This document shows, one piece after another, positions 9,804-21,477 of a stretch of DNA of 64,000 nt. A program made the translations under genes and the position numbers. The DNA comes from Amanita rubescens (lineage: Eukaryota; Basidiomycota; Agaricomycetes; Agaricales; Amanitaceae). The notes beneath the pieces are model-generated. The model made no database searches. It saw nothing but the letters and a program-made list of their open reading frames with translations, and was not told the DNA's origin. Position 1 is the first letter of the stretch. Every line of letters begins with the position of its first letter. The stretch lies in assembly GCA_015039365.1 (NCBI GenBank), contig WION01000002.1, positions 1-64,000 of the forward strand. Reading direction: 5' to 3'.

Positions 9804-12800
9804 ATGCCACGACTTGGAGATGATCCAAATGTACCATCTCCTGATCCCTCGAAAACGGAATGGTGTACCTGCTCCAAACTCTGTAAGGGGGGTTCCTGGG
9901 TACAGCCAAGAACATATCAACGCCATAAGGTCCGTAGGGATGAGGACATCACATCACAACTTGGTGATTTCATTTCAAAATATGCAAGTGTCCTCGATTC
10001 TACAGTTTCAAAGCCACGGGTGCGTACCTAGCATGTGTTTTATGCATTTCACTTACTTATGATCGTGAAAAGCCTGGAAATAGGCGCCGTATTACTAAAC
10101 GTCGTGCAGGACACTCAGTACAGCCTGAAGCAGGCTCGTCTCATTCTCAAGAGGTCCCAGCGATATCTACATGTTCTAATCATGATTCGCGCCCTTCTAC
10201 ACCTCAAAGCTATCCACCTGACTTCGAATTTGAGCAGGAGGAACAGCAATGCCATCCGGAATACCCAGTGCAGCCAGAAGAAGATTCGTCTGGTTCCCAA
10301 GAGGCCCCAGCGATGCCTACATGTTCTGATCACGATTTGCGCCCTTCTACACCTATGGGCGAAGGGGAATCCTTCTCGTGTCCACCCAGTCGTGCTGCGT
10401 CTCCATGTTTTCCCGATGGTGACGAGGAGGAGACCCGGACAGATGAAGGGACCGAAGAAGATGAATTCGGTGATAGAGAACAAGATGAGAATAGCGGTGA
10501 TGATGCTGAACCCTACGAGGATGAAATGGAGGACATACGATACACTGCTCGGCCCGTCAGTGGAGATTCCGAGTTCCCGCGTGCTTCCCTGCCCAACCTG
10601 CAGTTTTCTCAGGATATTATCGATGAAATACGCAATGCTACACTCGAGGATGATCTCGATGCAGACCTTGCTGCTCAAGTCCGCAATCCAACTAACGAGA
10701 TTGAAGAGGTTGACCCAATATCTCGCCTTTCGATGGATATATTTGGGTCCCTTCTTAATTCATCACAGCAGGCATATGTAGACATCAAGGAGAGTCTTCG
10801 TCAATTTGATCCCGATATTGTCCTCGACTCCCACTTCGTCACCAAACGCAAATTGGAAAGGATAACAGGGGTGTTTAAAGTGATGACCGACATGTGTCCG
10901 AACAGCTGTCTCGCGTACACAGGACCTTTTGCTAGTCTCGAAGCGTGTCCCACATGTCAAACACCTCGGTATCAAAATGTATCCAACTCTCGGAAGAAGA
11001 AGCCGCAAAAACAATTCTCGACAATTCCTCTTGGTCCTCAACTCCAGGCGCAGTGGCGGTCTCCTGCTGGCGCAAAGCGCATGCGCTACCGAGCACAAAA
11101 GACAGAACAGATCTTTGCAAGAGCCGTTAATGGCGAAATTGAAATAAACGAGTACGACGATATTTTCAGCGGGTCAGATTACCTTGAGGCTTGCGCAAAT
11201 GGCGAAATTGAAGATGACGATGTCCTGGTCATGTTATCCCTTGATGGCGCACAACTCTATCGTGACAAGGATTCCGATTGCTGGCTTTTCATCTGGGTAA
11301 TTCTGAATTTATCCCCAGAATTGCGCTACAAAAAGAGATTTGTGCTCCCAGGTGGCTTCATCCCTGGCCCCAACAAACCAAAAAACATGGAGACGTTTTT
11401 GCTACCTGGTTTTCGACATGTCTCAGCACTCCAGCAAGAAGGCCTCAAGTGTTGGGATGGTCTTCAGTCAAAATGGATCCGTTCACATCCCTTTTTCTTT
11501 GCAGGAACGGCGGACACCAAGGGTCTTCCCATAATCAGTGGACTTGTTGGTCACTCGGGAAAACACGGTTGCCGTCTCTACTGCGGGTTTAAGGGTCGTC
11601 ATAAGACCGGAGCTCCGATGTATTATCCGGCCGCATTGAAGCCATCTAACCACGCCGCAGATGAATACCATCACCCAAATGTTGATATTGCTACTATATC
11701 GCCTCCAAGCATTTCTGAATACAATGCAAATTTACGAGCATTGCTACAATCGACGACAAAGACCGCCTATAAAGATGCAAGGTTGGAAAGTGGGATATCA
11801 CGGCCAAGCATATGTCTTGGTCTCCAACGTGCTATGCTCCCGGTCCCGACATGTTTCCCGCTGGACCTCATGCATCTGTGCAGCTTGAACATACCCCAAC
11901 ATCTACTGGCGACATGGCGTAATTCATCGGAAACCAAGATTGTATTTAACCAAAACAATAAGCCGAGTTTTATTGTGTTACATAAACCGGACGTGTGGAA
12001 AGCTCACGGGAAGCTTGTGGAATCAATGCGGCCATACCTCCCAACGTCTTTTGGGCGTCCCCCTCGTAACCCTGCATTAAAGATAAATTCGGGGTACAAA
12101 GCATGTGAGTTCCAAATCTACTTTTGGATTTTAGGCCCTGCGGTCTTTCGCCTTGTTCTCCCAAATGCACTCTGGCGAAATTTCTGCAAGTTGGTCCGTG
12201 CTACACGCGTCATACATCAACGTATCATCACAAGAGAGCAGATCGAGGACGTTCACAGGCTTTTATTGGACTGGGAAACAGAATTTGAACTGCAGTACTA
12301 CAGCTGCAACATCGAACGCCTCCATCTTATTCGTCCCTGTATCCATGCCATGGTCCATGTTGCCCAGGAAACAGCTCGATGTGGGCCCCTACATCTATTG
12401 GCACAATGGGTTCTCGAAAATACGATTGGAAATCTAGGGCGCGAAGTACGCCAGCCATCGAATGCTTTCGCAAACCTTGCTGAGCGTGGACTTATACGAG
12501 CGCAACAGAATGCGCTCAGGGCAATTATTCCAGATTCTGACGGTCACTTACCCAACGGAGCAATGCCCCTTGACAACGGCTTTGCCCTTTTGAGAGCACG
12601 ACAAAAGAAACCACAAAGGCTTCAATGTGAAGCTGAAGTGGCAGCTTTACGGATTTACTACTTGAATTCCCGTGGCATTGACGAGTCGCAAGTGACAGAA
12701 GACGAACGGCAGGTGATAGAAGGCGAGTGGCAGGTGATAGAAGCACACCTCCGTATTCAAAAGTGGGCTCGCCTTTTACTTCCAAATCGACAGGAAGTCA

Positions 12801-13277
12801 GGTCAGCGTGGAAGGATGGACGTAGAAGTGATGGACGTAATTCACGCAATGTCAAGGTAAGTTTCACGTTACCGATGGATTCTTGATCTCTTACTGACTT
12901 CCACTTAGCTTCAGCTCAATTCAAAGACGGTATTCGGTGAAGTTCAGTATTATTTTATGTGGCAAATTCAGGAAGAAGCGCCAGTGCATCCCTTGGCTAT
13001 GATTTATCTCTATTCTGATCCCATTCCTGGCTTGCTTGAAGATTCATTCGAGACATTACATGTCTGCAAGTACCTTGGAAGTCTCTCAATCGCTGTCGTT
13101 GATGTCAGGGTCATCCAGTCCTTGGTAGCTATGATACCGTTCCCCCTTAGCGAACAAGAAGCGCCTGATGCACGATTATCAAATACCTTCTTTGTCGGAG
13201 AGAAGCTTGCTCTTCAAGAGAATGGACAGCCAACATCGGATGATTTAGAAGACGACGAGGATGAGGTAGATGGGTAG
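9804..13277 (+). CDS. Transposase, Tnp2 family (Transposase_21)
   Basis: Three exons (9804-10019, 10073-12856, 12909-13277) give 1122 residues with consistent phases and GT-AG introns. The N-terminus has WCTCSKLCKGG and a basic stretch typical of mushroom Tnp2 proteins. An acidic, serine-rich linker follows. The core has FASLEACPTC, the block VMLSLDGAQLYRDK with DCWLFIW, then GTADTKGLP, LVGHSGKHGCRLYC and PLDLMHLCSLN. The helical tail block runs through WETEFELQYY. Several acidic residues (D in SLDGAQ, D in PLDLMH) are candidates for the catalytic triad, but I did not align them. It mobilises this element by cut-and-paste. The upstream start at 9795 is also possible. The frame is completely open over more than 3 kb. 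Confidence 0.92.
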
Positions 13278-13337
13278 CTGAATGTACGTACAAGAATTGA
13301 ATTTAAATATAAATGGACTTAAAGTCTACTACATTCG

Positions 13338-14197
13338 ATGATACTACATCCAGCAGCCATGGAATTCTCTGCGCTCGTTCTCGACAACCGCTCTCGAGAG
13401 CTTCAGTCATTGATCAAAGAGCTGCCATCCCTGCTCGACCGTGCTGAGACGTTGTCTCTAACCGATGCTGAGCACGAGTCAAACAAGCTTTTTGCATCCG
13501 CTCAAGAGCTTATCCGAATTGCCGCATTTCTCACTTCTACTGCCGCTCGAAATTCTCGGTGCTATTGTTCGCAATTGCTTCCAAGCCAAGATACTGGTGA
13601 CTCACAATCGTTCCATTCCACACAAATGCAGGAGATGTCGGCTAGGCCGCTGGAGAGCCCATATAGTCATCATGTGTTCGCCAAATACATGGTTTGTTCC
13701 AATAATATCCTGCTCCCGTATTTCGCGGCTCGCCTAGGATACTCATGCTATGTATATTTTAGACAGAAGATACAACTCGCAATTATCCTCAATACCATGG
13801 ATCCCGGCCGCGAACACCACCGGAACACATTCCTTTTGTCACAGACATGGCGGAGACATGCAGGGATCTCCAAGACAAAGTAACACGCTGGACTACAAAT
13901 GGTTTTTGCCCCAAGCTGGCAGATAAACTGTTTGACAGGACAGATCCGAATATACGAGCCGAAAATCAGCAGAAATTCTTGCGTGAACTTACAAACATGG
14001 CGTCACTTTCTCTGACACTCGTTCTTTGTATTCAATCATCTGTCTACATCGAACGGTCACAGAATGACCTTCAAATCGTTCAACGCATCAAGTCATCCCT
14101 GCAGGAATTGGAGATAGTGGATAAACTTATCGACTACATCTCACTCATTGACGAACTTGAAGTGTGTCAAACATTCAATTCTTCTTTTCTACCTTGA
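13338..14197 (+). CDS. Second gene of the CACTA element, unknown function
   Basis: Two exons (13338-13691, 13763-14197), joined in phase 0, give about 262 residues; a start at 13359 (MEFSALVLDN) is equally plausible. The N-terminal part is helical and rich in Leu, Glu and Ala, with SRELQSLIKELPSLLDRAET. The second exon includes FVTDMAETCRDLQDKV and ends with DKLIDYISLIDELEV. No known domain is recognised. It starts 61 bases after the transposase stop on the same strand, which suggests an element-encoded accessory protein. Confidence 0.65.
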
Positions 14198-14398
14198 CTT
14201 GATTTTTTTCTACAGATAAAGGTGGAAAAATGCGACTAGATTCATAATATTCAAGTCCATGTACTCGTAAAATAAACATGATATCTACCAGACGAACTTT
14301 TGACGGTGTGACCAAACTCAGTGTGCGCGACGTTACCATAAATGGTATAGTGACTGTGCGCACTCCGTACACGCACTTCTTCTTCTCCCAAACCTCAA

Positions 14399-17311
14399 AT
14401 GAATTCCTGTGTGCCCTTTAATACTAATCAACATGTATCACAGCCCGGAAACTCAACAGGGGCCAATTCCGGCAACACAAATTTTAATCATGCTGCCGAG
14501 CAACAAAGTCAAGTGCGTCGCATCAGCACACCATGTGACGCATATATGCTACTGATCCCAGATATACAAGACCACCAACAAGAATATTCATCATAACGGA
14601 CCGGGATGCATTGTCCCAAACGGAAATTACGGTCTTTCAGATACCTCCAATCAAGTACGTGACTTAGGTACATATGGCTAGTAGTACTGACCCTGATTTC
14701 GAAAGGCTAATAGTAATACGTACTTCTTTGACGAATCGATGCAATCATTTCCCCTCAAGCAGCAACAAAGTTATACCACACATGGTCCTGCACAGAATTT
14801 TACCCCAAATGGTCAAGCAAACTTTACTCCAAACGGCACTCAGGCTCCTGCACACAATCACGGTTATACCCCAACTTACAGCAGTCAATCAAACTTTACT
14901 TTAAATGGCATGGCAAGGACAGTTCCGCACGATTATTACCCTACCACGATCAACACACCTAACAACCAGAATAATCAGCTTTTCGAACAAATCAAACAGA
15001 TGAACGAACGTATTAGAGACCTAGAGTAAGTCATTCACTACATAGTATTGCAACCGATTATGCTACTATGTACTATCTAGGATGCGAGTGGTACTAGCTG
15101 AACACGACTCAAAACAATGGAAGTAAGTGATATTATGATATGACTAGCACGTTTTGATGCTTACTCCATATGTAAAGGGAGATTTTGTTGGACCGGCGCA
15201 ACGCCCATCAACCATTCATCAACCCATTACCTGGTCCATCCGCCACCAACCAGGAACCGCCAGTCGCAACTGGCAAGCTTTCTCCGGTTGAACACTTCCA
15301 AATGCGCACGGACCTGCTCAAGAGACTCGTCCCCCTTGCCTTTGATCCCACGCAAGTTGATGTTGAGAAGCAGAGGATTGACTATCCTAATGTAACTGTC
15401 TGGGATCAAGATGAGAAGCTCGACGCATCAGAAAGTGACTTAGCGGAGAAAGTGAGGTATCTACAACATGGCAATGGTCAGCCGCTCGACAAGGCTCGCG
15501 TCAAGCTTATCCGAGCAGACTTGAGGAACGTTTTCCAGCAAATCAAGAAATTTATGCCATCCGCGCTTGAAGACACCTGGACCAAACATGACGACGACTT
15601 TATGACCACAATTTTTCGATATATGCGGCTGAAATACCCAGAATTCACACTCTGTGATGATAATTGGAAGCTCAACTCTTTTGTCAGCAACTGGTACGGA
15701 AACTGGAGGAAGAATCTGAAAGACGGTGTCAGGAAGCAAGCTATAAAGCAAGAACAAGGGGATTCATGCACCATACCATCGAAACGACACGCGCCAAACT
15801 TGGTTTCTCCACCAGCGCAGCGCCAAAAACTCAATATTAAAAAACCACTGTATATTTCTCATCTGTTCAATTACGCATGCTGACAAAATAAAAAGGATCA
15901 AGAATATCGTCAATACCCAGCAAAACCAAGCAGCACAAGACTCTAGAGCCGTTCATGATGCCCCCGAGAAGCAAATTGATATCAAAGATTCTGAAATGCA
16001 AGAAGATCCTGACCCAAGCCTGAATGAAGACGACTCTTGGGGCAACAACTTGAATCTCGATGCCGGACACGAGACTGCCAGCCCTCCGCCATCCAACACC
16101 TCAACAGCTGCCAATTTCCTAGCATCCAATACACCCACTTACGCATCAACGGCTTCGGCTCAAACAGCTGCCAATCCCGGACCTCCAGCATCCAACGCGT
16201 CGAACGCGTCAACAGCTGCCAATTTCCTAGCATCCAACGCACCCACTTACACATCAACGACTTTGGCTCAAACAGCTGCCAATCCCGGACCTCCAGCATC
16301 CAACGCGTCAAACACGTCAAACACCTCAACAGCCGCCAATCCCGGACCTCCAGCATTCAACGCGTCAAACGCGTCAAACACCTCAACAGCCGCTGATTTC
16401 GTAGCATCCGATGCATCCAACGCATCAACGGCGCCAGCTCAAACACCGGCTGGAAACACTCCAACTCTGGTATCTAATGCATCAACAGCCCGGGATACCA
16501 ACCCAAAGCCCAGGATTAAGCTCAAGTTGGGACAGACTAAAGAGCCGGCGACATCAGAAGCTACGACGACAGGTTCTGCTACTCAGGTAAGTACCATTTA
16601 TACTCCCTCTTACTTTTGACAATCATTTTGTATAATCAGGTGCAGGCGGCGATGCCAACAATGCAAGTTACTAAGCCTACTGGTGCAACATCACTATCTT
16701 TTGACGACGCCAACCGACTTCTAGCCAACCATCAGCCAGCTATTGGGGAGAACGCAGCCGAAACCCAGGCAAGCCCGGATGCCATAGAAATGATGACTCA
16801 GTCGAATGCGCCAGTCAATTCAAAGCGCTTGAAGAAGACGGGTGGGAGAAAGGGAAATGATGACAGTATCAAACGTGTTGGCAAGCCCAACACAGTCTCG
16901 TGAGTACTCTAGTTGAAAACGAATATTTCTCACTCTCGGTTTTAGCAATATATTCGCAGCCGAGTTCCAAAAGACGCGCGGGAACAAGGGAACCATCGGT
17001 CAATTCAATGCCGCCTTCGCTGCACTCACACGAGAAGATTTAGCTGTACGTCTTGATGTATTTCAAGATCATTTTCTAACTATTTCTCTAGAAATACGAG
17101 ACAGTTCGCTTAGAGGTATGCTCGAGTCACAACTGCCATGTATCATTTCTCTGATTAGCTTATTCTCTAGCGAGAGGTACGTTACACTTTCAAAATGTGA
17201 TGATAGGCGTTGTGGATATGCCTCTGCAAGGCCACCGGAGCTGGGAAAACCAAAGGGAAGAAGAAGAAGAGTACTGAAGAGGTTGAAGAGGAGGAAGAAG
17301 GCGAGGAATGA
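14399..17311 (+). CDS. Third gene of the CACTA element: low-complexity accessory protein
   Basis: Eleven exons fit in phase: 14399-14512, 14562-14654, 14706-15025, 15081-15122, 15178-15849, 15896-16586, 16640-16899, 16946-17045, 17092-17115, 17171-17176 and 17207-17311. They give about 808 residues. The N-terminal part is Asn/Gln/Pro-rich with repeated NFTPNG. A predicted coiled coil reads FEQIKQMNERIRDLE. A folded central part follows, with KARVKLIRADLRNVFQQIKK and FMTTIFRYMRLKYPEF. Next come a 36-residue tandem repeat rich in Ala/Ser/Asn, a basic patch (KRLKKTGGRKG), and a short C-terminal helix with an acidic tail. Exon 10 is only six bases and could be skipped in frame. It probably helps transposition, perhaps by binding DNA, but that is inference. 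No known family is recognised. Confidence 0.7.
16101..16400 (+). repeat. 108-bp tandem repeat inside the third CACTA gene
   Basis: The block beginning TCAACAGCTGCCAATTTCCT recurs at 16101 and 16209, a 108-base (36-residue) period. It is followed by partial, shorter units built from the phrase for NPGPP-SNASN. The repeat stays in frame, so copy number can vary without breaking the protein. Confidence 0.8.
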
Positions 17312-17634
17312 ACAGAAACTGGAGAAATAGCGAGGATTGGAGCGAATGGGGGCGAATGGGAGCGGGGAGCGAGAAAGGGAGCGAACGGGAGAGGAAATGG
17401 GAGGGGACGAGAGAAAACGGGTGGAAGCGAGCGGATTTGAGCGTATTGGCGCGGATACGGGTGTACGAAAGCAAATGCAATGGAAACGTCTTCCTGTGCA
17501 CTTTTCTGAGCGATATTGAGCAGCTTTCTGCGATCGACAGCGAAAAACAGTCAGAAAAGCGACACTTTTCCAAGGGATAGCCGCGCTAAGCCGCGCAACA
17601 CGACTTGCGGCGGTTTGGCGCGGTTTGGCGCCGC
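17312..17634 (+). repeat. Right subterminal region of the CACTA element
   Basis: Non-coding and GC-rich, with many short direct repeats built on GAGCG, GCGAATGGG and GGAGCGGGG (about 17337-17430), and paired CGGTTTGGCG words near 17611-17630. GGAGCGGGG also occurs near the left end at about 9605. Such subterminal words are typical binding sites for CACTA accessory proteins. Confidence 0.6.
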
Positions 17635-17657
17635 ACCACTTTTGACTGGGGGTCACC
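17635..17657 (-). repeat. Right terminal inverted repeat of the CACTA element
   Basis: This is the reverse complement of the left end, ending CTGGGGGTCACC, with two mismatches against 9574-9596. Confidence 0.8.
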
Positions 17658-17929
17658 TGTCAGAACTTTATGTAAATAAACCAAGCGAAGTTCGCCAATT
17701 TTGGAACAACAAGTGTGGCATTGACCTATTTAGAGGACAGGGGTCGGAAATTGTACATTTTTCAAAACTGCAACGCAAATAATTACTACCAACGAGCCCC
17801 GAACATAACGCTGTTTCTTACTTGAACCCCTCACAAACTCAAGCGTTTCACATGTATCAAAATTTTCCATGCGAGCGTCTACTTATATTCTTCCGATAAG
17901 TAAGTAAAACGTTGAGTATAATGTCGAGT

Positions 17930-18365
17930 AGCTCATATGGTTAGCTTATGTCACGTACCGGTGCACATGGCTTTATGTCATAGAGACATCACATGCATTA
18001 CACATTGCTTGGCGCATGCTTGTGCACTGGATCACAAGCCGAGGTGCAAGTTAATGATAGTTATTCTTAGATCGGTATCGTTGACCGGCATCTTGAGGCA
18101 TAAACGTTAAACTCGTGCAACACCAAGGTTTGCCGGTGATGGTAGCCTGCGGAAGGTATACAGGTCCGGATGATAAAGCTTGAAGCTTGAAGGGCCGCCC
18201 TTGTGGAGGCCTGTAACTCGAAGCGCGGTCGAATGACTAAGCTAGATCTGGGGAAAGAATACAAGTACTTACAATATAGTCTAACGGCTGCCTAGAACCC
18301 ATTGAATATAGGGCCGCTTCAAAGTTCGATCCCACGTCTTGCCATCGAGCTTTGAATCGAAAAAA
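17930..18365 (-). pseudogene. PDX2 3'-end fragment 2
   Basis: Diverged copy of about 20165-20720 of PDX2 and its 3' flank. Matching blocks include ATGGTAGCCTGCGGAAGGTA against the intron-exon border near 20490-20510, GGGCCGCCC against the exon at about 20540, and CTTGCCATCGAGCTTTGAA against 20709-20731. No open frame remains. The spacer before it (17658-17929) matches the spacer upstream of PDX2 fragment regions at 19980-20100. Confidence 0.7.
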
Positions 18366-18504
18366 GTTAGATGGTGGGGCCTGCACTTAACTGTTTAAAT
18401 GCGTGTAGGCTCTAGGATACCAAAGAATTCTGCAAGGGAAGTCATCAAGTCATGATGCATGATCGATTGATCGGTTAAGGAGGGTACTAAACAGAATTGG
18501 TAAA

Positions 18505-19720
18505 GGTAAGATCGGTCTAACTCCAGTATTGCATGTTCTGGTATGCGGACCATGGTAAGAATCGTGGAAATCCCTGCACAAGCATTAAGCATTCTCAATG
18601 ATCGATCCTAGGATGCGAAGCACGTACATATGACCACTAAGCACAACCTCGACATAGGTCAATTCCACGCTCAGTATGAAGATTACCAACCGCTCCAATG
18701 CCGTCAACGATGAAGTTGTCACGAGATACTTGTAACTTATGGGAGTTTAGAATCCTTGCACGCCACTCCTGTAATATGACAGATGCTTATCAGTGACATG
18801 ACAGATTTTACGTCTGCTAAAGAAGCGTCATGCTGTCATCACAAGGAAGGTGATGACGTGTGTCAATGGCAGGAAACCAGTCAGGGATAAATTTTTCTTC
18901 AATTTTAAACAGTAGTTCTATAAACAGAATTGAGTAAATCGTTCATCAGCAATGAGTACATGGTCGCCCAAACCACGAATGATTGCGGATCTTTTCAATA
19001 ATAACGCTCGGGAGAACAGTAAAGAGCGGAGGACAAGCTGGCGTCTCCGACTCTCTGTGTTGATACTTTAATGTTTGAATACTCGAACCAGCCGACATCC
19101 ATCAGGGTGCGGATCGTTTCTTCTATCCCTGCGCGATTAAAATAGAAATGGATGGGACTTTGTTGGTTAGGTAAACGCTTCTCTGACGAAACAGATCAGT
19201 TCTGAGTGGCATGAGAAATTGATATTAATATGTAACTTACGGCGTGCCGATTGGTCGTTCCACCCAGAGGTACGCATTGGTCTAGCTGTACTGGTTCTGA
19301 GTCGCTGTGCGCTTGGCCATATTCCAGGAAATTGGCTGCATGACTTGCTTTTCGCGTTTCATATCGTCACTAATACGTAGGAGTCCCGCCCAACTACGAC
19401 CGATATCCTAGTGAACCAATGGAATCGTACTACCATCGTTAAGATCGAGGTCAAAACCCGGAGTTATTTATGTTTATACATACAACTGAACTCACGATAT
19501 GCCAAAGGATTGCTAAATGTGATGTCATTACTAACGCCAGAGGTGACGTTTCGTCCCGCCGCAGATTTGCATTTGTGAACCTTGAGTAGGTTTTCAATGT
19601 TATCGTTTGGTTTTGAAGCTCATGCTTTCTACGCGCTGAGACACCATTACATTGAGCTAACGCGAGCAACGACACAAGGGTACGGTCAACGTCGCCAAGG
19701 GGGACTTGGTATGGCCATGG
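18505..19720 (-). pseudogene. Serine carboxypeptidase S10, copy C, degenerate
   Basis: Collinear pieces of the S10 gene are still visible. The signal-peptide exon lies near 19720-19640 (SLLALAQCNG). The NGGPG/WVEQP region is present in part at 19250-19340. The exon with the catalytic aspartate is near 18950-19100, and the last exons are at 18520-18720. The middle of the gene, including the exon pair that codes for the nucleophile motif GES-YAG, is missing between about 19150 and 19245. Many frame breaks are present. It lies next to the intact PDX2 gene, the original order of the duplicated unit. Confidence 0.8.
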
Positions 19721-20212
19721 CTGTAACTAAGAGGGATCCGGATCGGTCGGAAGGAACTAAGCCATGATGGTTTGCGGAAGAGGCTAAGGGACTTACATAC
19801 GACAATACCCCAGGTCGATGCTCGGAGAGAGGACCAAGAAGTGGATTTGAACAGGGACTAGCGCATTGATGACAGGGTCGCGTGTAAGAAGTTTAACTTA
19901 AGTACAAAAATAAGCCACCACACCGTTCACCCATTTTGGACAAGCATTTTAGACGAGAAAATTCTTCGAGTGCGTCATTCGGAGGACGTGGCTCTACAAT
20001 CATACATTTCGCAATTCTGCAACGCGAAGAACAGCAATGGACTTTGAACATGGTGTCGTTCCTTACAACTTGCAGAAACGTTTCACATGCAGGAATTAAG
20101 TGAACCAGATTCTATTTGTATCTATCTAGCCCTAATAAGAATAGCGTTGAATATTGAATAGTGATAGGATCATATATGGATAGCGTGGTATCACGTATCG
20201 GTATGAATGGCT

Positions 20213-21138
20213 TTACGTCATACGCGACAGCACGCATTCCTTCACAAAGTACTCGTGAAAACGATCGTCTCTCGTGAGCTCGGGATGGAACGTCGTCAAG
20301 AAGTGTAAACCCTGCCGAAGTGCAACAATTGTCTTTGGATCAGTGCCATCGGCTGATACCTTCGAGTCTTGGGGTAATAAACTCTCAGGAAGTCTCGCAA
20401 TTACATCGATTGGGGGGTCACCCGGTGATGGCGATAGCATCTGTATGACCTAGGAAATCAATCACGGAATCAATCTCAAACACATTTGGGATGGTAGTCT
20501 GTGGAGGCATACAGGAGCACGGATAAATATCCCTGTAAAGGGCCGCCGTGAGTCTCTAAGGCCCGTTACTTGAAGTGGTGCTTCAAATGACTCCACCTGA
20601 TTATATAGGTGAGAATTTTTAATGAAAGAGCCAACACGGAAGCGCAGACCTGCGATCCCCAGCCGTTACGAGTAATGGTTATCGATATGCCACCAAGAAG
20701 TTCTTGACCTCCCTTCTTTGCCGTCGAGTTTTCAACAGCTTGGGACAGCAGGATGGCACCTGCACAAGTGCCCCATACAGGTTTTGTCTTTATAAACGCT
20801 CGCAGAGGTCCAAGGAGACCGGAGAGCTTGGCCAGCAAAGCAATCGTTGTCGATTCTTCCGATCGCGTGAGCTAGTCCAAAGATAGACGTATGATCCCGC
20901 CTACCTCCACCGGGTATGATGAGGGCTGAACATTTTTCCAAATCGTCAACTGTACGGACTTGGATGGCAGATATCTTCCGTGACAGAGGGAGCTGCCGTA
21001 GGGCTGCTTGATGTTCGATAAACGCGCCTTGAAGGGCTGTATAACTAATTCTGGGTCTCATTACGTGAATACACGCGGGAGAAACGCACCTAGAATACCG
21101 ATTACAACAGCGTCCGCCTCACGATGGTGAGGTATCAT
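20213..21138 (-). CDS. PDX2: Pyridoxal 5'-phosphate synthase glutaminase subunit (PDX2/SNO)
   Basis: Five exons (21138-21090, 21036-20905, 20855-20650, 20596-20513, 20449-20213) give 235 residues, the usual family length. The start at 21138 gives MIPHHREADAVVIGILALQG. The class I glutaminase features are complete: LALQGAFIEHQ, the oxyanion strand PGGESTT (split by an intron), the catalytic Cys in VWGTCAGAILLSQ, and the His-Glu pair in TFHPELTRDDRFHEYF. PDX2 releases ammonia from glutamine and passes it to PDX1/SNZ, which builds vitamin B6. PDX1 is not in this window. This gene is the likely source of the two truncated PDX2 fragments between the S10 copies. All phases agree and no defect is seen. 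Confidence 0.96.
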
Positions 21139-21477
21139 TGAGCCGGAAATCGCCAAAACGAGTGGAGGCGGCTCTCCTTTTGAGTCATTTATTTTTGCAT
21201 TCTTGCCAGCAATTTTCCTTGCCGGCTACCCGACTCCATTACCCTTTTTATAGCGGCTCACGGAAACTTGCTGCTTCTGTACTCATACACATACGAACAT
21301 TGCATTATTTTTTATCACCTCGCGTCGGACCGAGGATAGATAATCAATCCATCTGACTTGACTTGGTCCATGCGGCGTGACGAGCGGCAAGTCGGGTCAC
21401 GCGCGCGTGACAGGTGTCTTATGTAATGAAGGAGCCAGCGAAAATGCTCCCCACGAACTCTTCCTTAAACCACCACC
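21139..21477. other. Divergent intergenic region between PDX2 and the RRM gene
   Basis: Holds the 5' flanks of two divergent genes. No coding region is supported. A TTTTTATAGC word near 21247 is the only TATA-like element noticed. Confidence 0.4.

Larger units (their letters stand above)
9574..17657. mobile_element. CACTA-like DNA transposon with Tnp2 transposase and two accessory genes
   Basis: The element is bounded by matching inverted termini: 9574-9596 against the reverse complement of 17635-17657, sharing GGT-ACCCCCAGTCAAAA-TGG. Between them, all on the plus strand, are a Tnp2-family transposase, a 262-residue protein gene, and an 11-exon gene with low-complexity regions. The inner ends carry GC-rich subterminal words such as GGAGCGGGG. 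All three genes read open with consistent splice phases, and the termini differ at only two of the 23 compared positions, so the insertion looks fairly young. No clean three-base target duplication is visible. The flanks match the PDX2-S10 spacer at 19860-20100, so the element landed inside the duplicated array. Confidence 0.88.

Noticed and set aside
10115..10678. Minus-strand frame of 187 codons with hydrophobic stretches
   Set aside because: Antisense to the acidic linker of the transposase; not a gene.
1..21138. A vitamin cluster (thiamine-related Nudix, PDX2)
   Set aside because: The two genes are 19 kb apart, separated by duplicated peptidases and a transposon, with no shared regulation visible.
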